NCBI RefSeq assembly: GCF_006438925.1
Contig: NZ_RCZA01000009.1
Location: forward strand, 124,300 to 188,299
DNA from: Pseudomonas mandelii
GTDB lineage: Bacteria > Pseudomonadota > Gammaproteobacteria > Pseudomonadales > Pseudomonadaceae
Reading direction: 5' to 3'
Length of the DNA stretch: 64,000 nt
The position numbers and the translations under genes are program-made. This document shows positions 59,580 through 64,000 of the stretch, in pieces. Under the pieces are notes generated by a model. It was not told the origin of the DNA, ran no database searches, and was given only the letters and a program-made list of their open reading frames with translations. The stretch's first letter is position 1; each line of letters begins with the position of its first letter.

Positions 59580-60500
59580 TCAATGACAACCTGATGACTG
59601 CCAGACTCGTTGCGCACAGTGATGCAGGATTCCATGACGGCGCGCCAACGCCTTGCGGTCCTTGCTGTAGCCGCCGCCGATTACCCCGACCACCGGGATA
59701 TCCCGGCCCAGGCAATGGCGCATAACACTTTCGTCTCTAGCGGCGACGCCTTCGTCTGTCAGCTTCAGGTAGCCGAGCGCGTCATCTTTATGCACATCGA
59801 CGCCGGCGTCGTACAACACCAGGTCAGGTTGGTAAAGCGGCAGCAAATAATTGAGCGCATCGTCCACCACCTTCAGGTAATCGGCATCGCCCATGCCTTT
59901 GGGCAGTGGAATGTCCCAGTCGCTTTCGGCTTTGCGTGCAGGAAAGTTCTTCTCGCAGTGCAGGGAAACGGTCACCGCTTCCGGGGTGTTGTGCAGGATC
60001 CGTGCAGTCCCGTCGCCCTGATGCACATCGCAGTCGAAGATCAGCACCCGATTCACACGGCCGCTTTCCAGCAAGAAATGGCTGATCACCGCCAGGTCAT
60101 TGAAGATGCAGAACCCGGCAGGATGGTCGTAATGCGCGTGATGGGTGCCGCCGGCCAAGTGACAGGCCAAACCATGTTCCAGCGCCTGCTCGGCCGCCAG
60201 CAGCGAGCCGCCAACCGCACGCACCGTGCGCCGGGCCAGGGCTTCGCTCCACGGCAGGCCGAGGCGCCGCTGGTCTTCGCGGGACAACTCGCCGCCCATG
60301 TAGCGTTCGATATACGCAGGGTCATGAGCGAGCGCGAGAATCTCTGGCGGGCAGAGGTCGGGGCGCAGGAGATCGGCGTCGCGCGTCAGTCCGCTGTCCA
60401 CCAGGTGATCGCGCAACAGGCGAAACTTGTCCATGGGGAAGCGGTGATCCGCCGGGAACTCGGGGCTGTAGTCTTCGTGGTAGATCAGGGGCAGGGGCAT
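59580..60500 (-). CDS. histone deacetylase family amidohydrolase
   Basis: 306 residues. Zinc deacetylase signatures: GGTHHAHYDHPAGFCIFND, FDCDVHQGDGTA and YDAGVDVHKDD. In bacteria the family comprises polyamine, acetoin and other deacylases; the substrate here is unknown. ATG 60500 (MPLPLIYHEDYSPEFP) is the family start, and the longer frame upstream is a shadow of the divergent GNAT gene. Divergent from the GNAT gene with 86 bases between, an acetylase/deacetylase pairing that may be only chance. Confidence 0.9.
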   Translation of the reverse strand: MPLPLIYHEDYSPEFPADHRFPMDKFRLLRDHLVDSGLTRDADLLRPDLCPPEILALAHDPAYIERYMGGELSREDQRRLGLPWSEALARRTVRAVGGSLLAAEQALEHGLACHLAGGTHHAHYDHPAGFCIFNDLAVISHFLLESGRVNRVLIFDCDVHQGDGTARILHNTPEAVTVSLHCEKNFPARKAESDWDIPLPKGMGDADYLKVVDDALNYLLPLYQPDLVLYDAGVDVHKDDALGYLKLTDEGVAARDESVMRHCLGRDIPVVGVIGGGYSKDRKALARRHGILHHCAQRVWQSSGCH

Positions 60501-60586
60501 GGCTGATTTATACAGGACGGTAGGTAGGAATGAGTGAAGGATCCTACCAGCGATGTAGACTTGCGGCATGGGAACGGGGGAGCACG

Positions 60587-61156
60587 ATGGAACCGATACT
60601 GGAACTCGAGAGCGCGCGACTGCTGTTGCGGCAGTGGCGCGATGAAGATTTGCCGGAGTTTGCGGCGATGTGCGCCGATCCACAGGTGATGCGATATTTT
60701 CCGGCGCCTTTGAGTCGTCTGGAAAGTGCCTCGCTGATCGGACGGATTCGTGGCCATTTTGTCGAACATGGCTTCGGTCTCTGGGCGCTGGAGCGCAAGG
60801 ACACCGGGGCATTTATCGGTTTTACCGGGCTCGCAGAGGTCGGCTTCGACGCGCGCTTTACCCCGGCCACCGAAATCGGCTGGCGCCTGGCCCGCGAACA
60901 CTGGGGCCTTGGCTACGCCAGTGAAGCGGCGTGGACCGCTCTGCGCTGCGGGTTTGACCGGTTGGCGCTGAAAGAAGTGGTGTCCTTCACCACCGAAACC
61001 AACATGCCATCGCAGAAAGTCATGCAGGCCATCGGCATGCACCATGATTCAGCCGATGATTTCGACCACCCGATGCTCGCGGCCGATCATCCCCTGCGTC
61101 ACCATGCGCTGTACCGCATCACCCGTGAACAATGGCTGCAAACCTTGCATGGATAA
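60587..61156 (+). CDS. GNAT family N-acetyltransferase
   Basis: 189 residues, RimJ/RimL-like GNAT: LESARLLLRQWRDEDLPEF, the acetyl-CoA binding stretch GWRLAREHWGLGYASEAAWT, and SQKVMQAIGM. Acceptor unknown: could be a ribosomal protein N-terminus or small molecule. ATG 60587 has GGGGGAGCACG upstream. Divergent from the HDAC-like gene; tesB follows 100 bases later. Confidence 0.9.
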   Translation: MEPILELESARLLLRQWRDEDLPEFAAMCADPQVMRYFPAPLSRLESASLIGRIRGHFVEHGFGLWALERKDTGAFIGFTGLAEVGFDARFTPATEIGWRLAREHWGLGYASEAAWTALRCGFDRLALKEVVSFTTETNMPSQKVMQAIGMHHDSADDFDHPMLAADHPLRHHALYRITREQWLQTLHG

Positions 61157-61259
61157 GCGGTCACGGACGTTTACAATGGCTCCCACGGGCCCTGGCCAGA
61201 AATTGAATCGACCGTCGCAGCCAAGACTGCGCGGCATGCGTTGTGTGAGGAGAGTCTGA

Positions 61260-62129
61260 ATGAGCCAAGTGTTGGATGATCTGGTTGACCTGCTGACCCT
61301 GGAACCGATTGAAGAAAACCTGTTCCGTGGCCGCAGCCAGGACCTGGGTTTTCGTCAGCTGTTCGGTGGTCAGGTGATCGGTCAGTCCCTGTCGGCGGCC
61401 AGTCAGACGGTCGAAGAAGCCCGCCATGTGCATTCGATGCACGGCTATTTCCTGCGTCCGGGCGATTCCGCGTTGCCTGTGGTTTATCAGGTTGATCGGG
61501 TACGCGACGGCGGCAGTTTCAGCACCCGTCGGGTGACGGCGATTCAGAAGGGCAACCCGATTTTCACCTGCAGTGCGTCGTTCCAATACGACGAAAAAGG
61601 CTTCGAGCACCAGGCCGAGATGCCGACGGTGGTTGGCCCGGAGAACCTGCCGTCGGAGCTGGAACTCACTCAGCAGCGCGCGCACCTGATTCCCGAGCAC
61701 ATGCGCGAAAAATTTCTGTGCCCGAAACCGATCGAGTTCCGACCGATCACCGAGAAAGATCCCTACAACCCGCAGCCGTCCGATCCGATCAAATACGTCT
61801 GGTTTCGCGCCGACGGAGCGTTGGCCGATTCTCCGGCACTGCATAAATACTTGCTGGCCTACGCCTCGGACTTCGGTCTGCTGACCACCTCGATGCAGCC
61901 CCATGGCAAATCGGTCTGGCAGAAAGACATGCAGGTCGCCAGCCTCGATCACGCGCTGTGGTTCCATCAGGATCTGCGTGCCGATGACTGGTTGCTGTAT
62001 GCGATGGACAGTCCTTGGGCGGGCAACTCGCGCGGTTTCTCCCGTGGCAGCGTGTTCAACCGCGCCGGGCAACTGGTGGCGTCGGTCACTCAGGAAGGCC
62101 TGATTCGCCACCGCAAGGATTGGGCATGA
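61260..62129 (+). CDS. tesB: acyl-CoA thioesterase II
   Basis: Hydrolyses medium- and long-chain acyl-CoA. 289 residues, two hot-dog domains. The N-terminal half has RGRSQDLGFRQLFGGQVIGQ and VHSMHGYFLRPGD; the C-terminal half has LASLDHALWFHQ and YAMDSPWAGNSRGFSRG, the catalytic Asp/Thr/Gln region of TesB. ATG 61260 with GGAGAG upstream. The stop overlaps the HAD gene start (ATGA). Confidence 0.93.
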   Translation: MSQVLDDLVDLLTLEPIEENLFRGRSQDLGFRQLFGGQVIGQSLSAASQTVEEARHVHSMHGYFLRPGDSALPVVYQVDRVRDGGSFSTRRVTAIQKGNPIFTCSASFQYDEKGFEHQAEMPTVVGPENLPSELELTQQRAHLIPEHMREKFLCPKPIEFRPITEKDPYNPQPSDPIKYVWFRADGALADSPALHKYLLAYASDFGLLTTSMQPHGKSVWQKDMQVASLDHALWFHQDLRADDWLLYAMDSPWAGNSRGFSRGSVFNRAGQLVASVTQEGLIRHRKDWA

Positions 62130-62719
62130 GCCTGGCCGAGGTGCGGCACTGGGTGTTCGACATGGACGGCACCCTGACGGTGGCCGTGCATGACTTCGCG
62201 GCGATCCGCGTGGCGTTGGCGATTCCTGCCGAAGACGACATCCTGACCCACCTCGCCGCGCTGCCGGCCGATGAGGCTGCAGCCAAACATGCGTGGTTGC
62301 TGGAACACGAACGGGACCTGGCTCTGGGTTCGAAAGCGGCACCGGGGGCGGTAGAGCTGGTGCGTGAGCTGGCCGGGCGCGGTTATCGCCTGGGCATTCT
62401 CACGCGCAATGCGCGCGAACTGGCACATGTCACGCTAGAGGCGATCGGCCTGGCCGACTGCTTTGCGGTGGAGGATGTACTGGGCCGTGATGAAGCGCCG
62501 CCAAAACCGCATCCCGGTGGTTTGCTGAAGTTGGCCCAGGCCTGGAATGTCCCGGCCAGTGAGATGGTGATGGTGGGTGATTACCGCTTTGATCTGGATT
62601 GCGGTCGGGCGGCAGGGGCGCGGACGGTGTTGGTGAACCTGCCGGATAATCCCTGGCCGGAATTGACGGATTGGCATGCCGCCGATTGCGTAGCGTTGCG
62701 GGAAATGTTGTCAGCTTGA
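62126..62719 (+). CDS. HAD-superfamily hydrolase
   Basis: 197 residues of the phosphoglycolate/beta-phosphoglucomutase-like type: motif I FDMDGTLTV, motif II ILTRNARE, lysine in PPKPHPGGL, motif IV VGDYRFDLDCGR. A phosphatase of unknown substrate. ATG 62126 overlaps the tesB stop (ATGA), so the two genes are translationally coupled. Followed after seven bases by a REP pair. Confidence 0.9.
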   Translation: MSLAEVRHWVFDMDGTLTVAVHDFAAIRVALAIPAEDDILTHLAALPADEAAAKHAWLLEHERDLALGSKAAPGAVELVRELAGRGYRLGILTRNARELAHVTLEAIGLADCFAVEDVLGRDEAPPKPHPGGLLKLAQAWNVPASEMVMVGDYRFDLDCGRAAGARTVLVNLPDNPWPELTDWHAADCVALREMLSA

Positions 62720-62725
62720 GGGCCC

Positions 62726-62792
62726 CTTCGCGAGCAGGCTCGCTCCCACATTGGAATGCGGTCATAAGTGGGAGCGAGCCTGCTCGCGATGG
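62726..62792. repeat. REP pair, family A
   Basis: Arms CTTCGCGAGCAGGCTCGCTC.. (62726-62749) and inverse (62768-62792), spacer only 18 bases, the shortest in the window. Between converging HAD and alpha/beta hydrolase genes. Confidence 0.9.
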
Positions 62793-62816
62793 CGTCAGAT
62801 CAGCCACCACAAAAAC

Positions 62817-63776
62817 TCACTGACCGAACAACGCCTTCTGCCCCTGCGGCGAGTTAAACATCCCATCCCCGTCATGCCCGACCCCGGGCACTTCAATCAG
62901 TTGCTGATTCAAACCTTGAGGATGCAGCCGCTTCAGATAAGCAAAATAATTGCGCCCGCGAGCCAATCGATTGGCTCCCTGAGCTTGGGCCTCACAGCTT
63001 TTATCCAGCGCCGGCTGCTTCGGGTCGCTGTCCTGCTGCCCGAGTAGATAAACGACATCGCGTTTGACGTAGTTTTCCTCCAGCTGCTTGGCGGTTAGCC
63101 CTTGGGCATAGGCGGGTAAATCCGCCAGCCCATATTTCCAGCGATTGAAATTCGGGCAACCGGCGTGTTTGAACGCCACCGGCCGTCGTTCATCGAAGTA
63201 CGCATAAGACGACGGGTTGGCAATGACGTAACGCACCTGTATGTCGGCCGCCTTGAGCGCTGGCTGATCGTGGCCCAGCAACGCATATCGCTGCACCACC
63301 TGAGCGCCGCCGGAGTGACCGGCGATGACAATTTGCTTCACGTCCGGAAACTGTTTCCGGTCGCCGATTCGGGCGATGATTTCGTCGAGCGCCGCGTAGG
63401 AGCTCAGGGAAAACGGCGCGGTGGATAAACCGCCCGCCATCCAGTCATTGCCCTGCCAGCGCAATACGCTGTCAGCCACGGGATGGGCCGCGACGTCGGT
63501 TTCATTGAGAAATTGCGGGGCGAGCACCAAGGTGCTCGCGGTTTGCCCGGCCTGTTCGGCCGCGTGCACGGCGCTCTGGCGATAGGTATCGGCATTGCGC
63601 AATCGACCATGGATGATGATCAGCACACGCTCGATTTTCGTCGGCGCCGGGCCGATGCCCACCGAGATTTCACCGGCAGTCAGCAGCAGGCGTCCGGAGC
63701 TGACCTCTTTGACCGCATGCTCGGCAGCCTGGGCGCTTGCGCAGGTGATCAGTAGAGCTAACAGCCACTTATTCAT
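62817..63776 (-). CDS. secreted alpha/beta hydrolase
   Basis: 319 residues. Signal peptide ends at about AQAAE (residue 19). Hydrolase features: LIIIHGRLRNADTY, the nucleophile elbow VIAGHSGGAQVV and the C-terminal histidine in VPGVGHDGDGMF. Substrate unknown; an esterase or lipase-like role is possible. The ATG lies directly behind the stop of the metallopeptidase gene upstream, so the two are translationally coupled. Confidence 0.85.
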   Translation of the reverse strand: MNKWLLALLITCASAQAAEHAVKEVSSGRLLLTAGEISVGIGPAPTKIERVLIIIHGRLRNADTYRQSAVHAAEQAGQTASTLVLAPQFLNETDVAAHPVADSVLRWQGNDWMAGGLSTAPFSLSSYAALDEIIARIGDRKQFPDVKQIVIAGHSGGAQVVQRYALLGHDQPALKAADIQVRYVIANPSSYAYFDERRPVAFKHAGCPNFNRWKYGLADLPAYAQGLTAKQLEENYVKRDVVYLLGQQDSDPKQPALDKSCEAQAQGANRLARGRNYFAYLKRLHPQGLNQQLIEVPGVGHDGDGMFNSPQGQKALFGQ

Positions 63777-64000
63777 TTATAGGTTTTTCGCTGCAAAGGT
63801 ATCGCACTGGCCGACCTGGCCTTGCGCGAATCCGGTTTTGAACCAGCGCACCCTTTGCGCCGACGTACCATGAGTAAATGAATCCGGGACCACGCGCCCC
63901 TGACCTTGTTGCTGCAAACGGTCATCGCCGATGGCATTGGCGGCGTTCAAGGCTTCTTCTATGTCACCGGGTTCCAGCCAGTTCAGCCGTTTCTGCGCAT
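63777..64000 (-). CDS. YpfJ-type neutral zinc metallopeptidase, C-terminal part
   Basis: Cut by the right edge. The - strand frame is open from base 64000 to TAA at 63777-63779; it is below the usual ORF length but clear. The visible 73 residues include EALNAANAIGDDRLQQQGQG, VVPDSFTHGTSAQRVRWF and the ending QCDTF, the C-terminal hallmark of the YpfJ/UPF0422 predicted metallopeptidases (HExxH lies upstream, outside the window). Function not established. It precedes the alpha/beta hydrolase on the same strand with no gap. Confidence 0.85.
   Translation of the reverse strand, partial: AQKRLNWLEPGDIEEALNAANAIGDDRLQQQGQGRVVPDSFTHGTSAQRVRWFKTGFAQGQVGQCDTFAAKNL

Noticed and set aside
11847..62792. 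CRISPR array made of the repeated GAGCAGGCTCGC units
   Set aside because: The repeats are inverted pairs scattered in many gaps, not direct repeats with regular spacers, and there are no cas genes.
1..64000. tRNA or rRNA genes
   Set aside because: No cloverleaf with acceptor CCA or rRNA segments was found on reading both strands; a tRNAscan run would settle this.

Overview
The window is a contiguous stretch of chromosome from a fluorescent Pseudomonas (P. fluorescens group). This rests on protein identity and gene order (proA-nadD-rsfS-rlmH-mrdA-rodA-mltB-rlpA-dacA-ybeD-lipB-lipA; leuS-lptE-holA on the opposite strand; miaB-ybeZ-ybeY-corC-lnt; thiD-thiE-hemL next to ladS; amn; hrpB), on the high GC content, and on many short inverted repeats of the Pseudomonas REP type. 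I see no rRNA, tRNA, CRISPR array, insertion sequence or prophage block. Both ends cut a gene: proA on the left, a YpfJ-type metallopeptidase gene on the right.

Layout. 1-10.7 kb (+): end of proline synthesis, NAD synthesis (nadD), ribosome factors rsfS and rlmH, the rod-shape and peptidoglycan cluster (PBP2, RodA, MltB, RlpA, PBP5) and lipoate synthesis (ybeD-lipB-lipA), closed by a strong terminator. 10.8-18 kb: LD-carboxypeptidase on +, then on - a second MltB-type lytic transglycosylase, a small arfA ribosome-rescue gene with a hairpin inside its coding region, and leuS-lptE-holA. 18-29 kb: a small unknown gene and a YdcF/ElyC protein (+), then on - lnt, corC, ybeY, ybeZ, miaB, a Sel1 protein, hemL, thiE and thiD, with one DUF1820 gene on +. 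29.6-36 kb (+): the hybrid sensor kinase LadS, an AidB-like acyl-CoA dehydrogenase, AMP nucleosidase and rluE. 36-42.5 kb: an Lrp-family regulator divergent from an apparently structured, terminated RNA that I do not recognise, a secreted Q/N-rich protein, a CDF metal transporter, a lipoprotein and HrpB helicase. 42.6-49.6 kb: an accessory catabolic locus (LysR regulator, aldehyde dehydrogenase, class III aminotransferase, NitT/TauT-type ABC importer) whose two + strand transcription units share a conserved upstream block. 49.7-64 kb: housekeeping and unknown genes (EEP nuclease/phosphatase, YciC, DUF2076, NYN protein, DEDDh exonuclease, Bro-N protein, AsnC regulator divergent from an EamA exporter, RhlE helicase, flavoprotein, HDAC-like amidohydrolase, GNAT, TesB, HAD, alpha/beta hydrolase).

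Most of the window is core genome serving envelope growth, cofactors and translation quality control. The best places to look for something new are the shared promoter block of the amine-type catabolic locus (43.67 and 46.83 kb), the candidate small RNA at 37.16-37.36 kb, the internal hairpin of arfA at 13.33 kb, the hairpin-rich leader of the Bro-N gene at 54.2 kb, the AsnC/EamA inverted repeat at 55.48-55.52 kb, and the 17 paired REP elements of three sequence families, several abutting stop codons.
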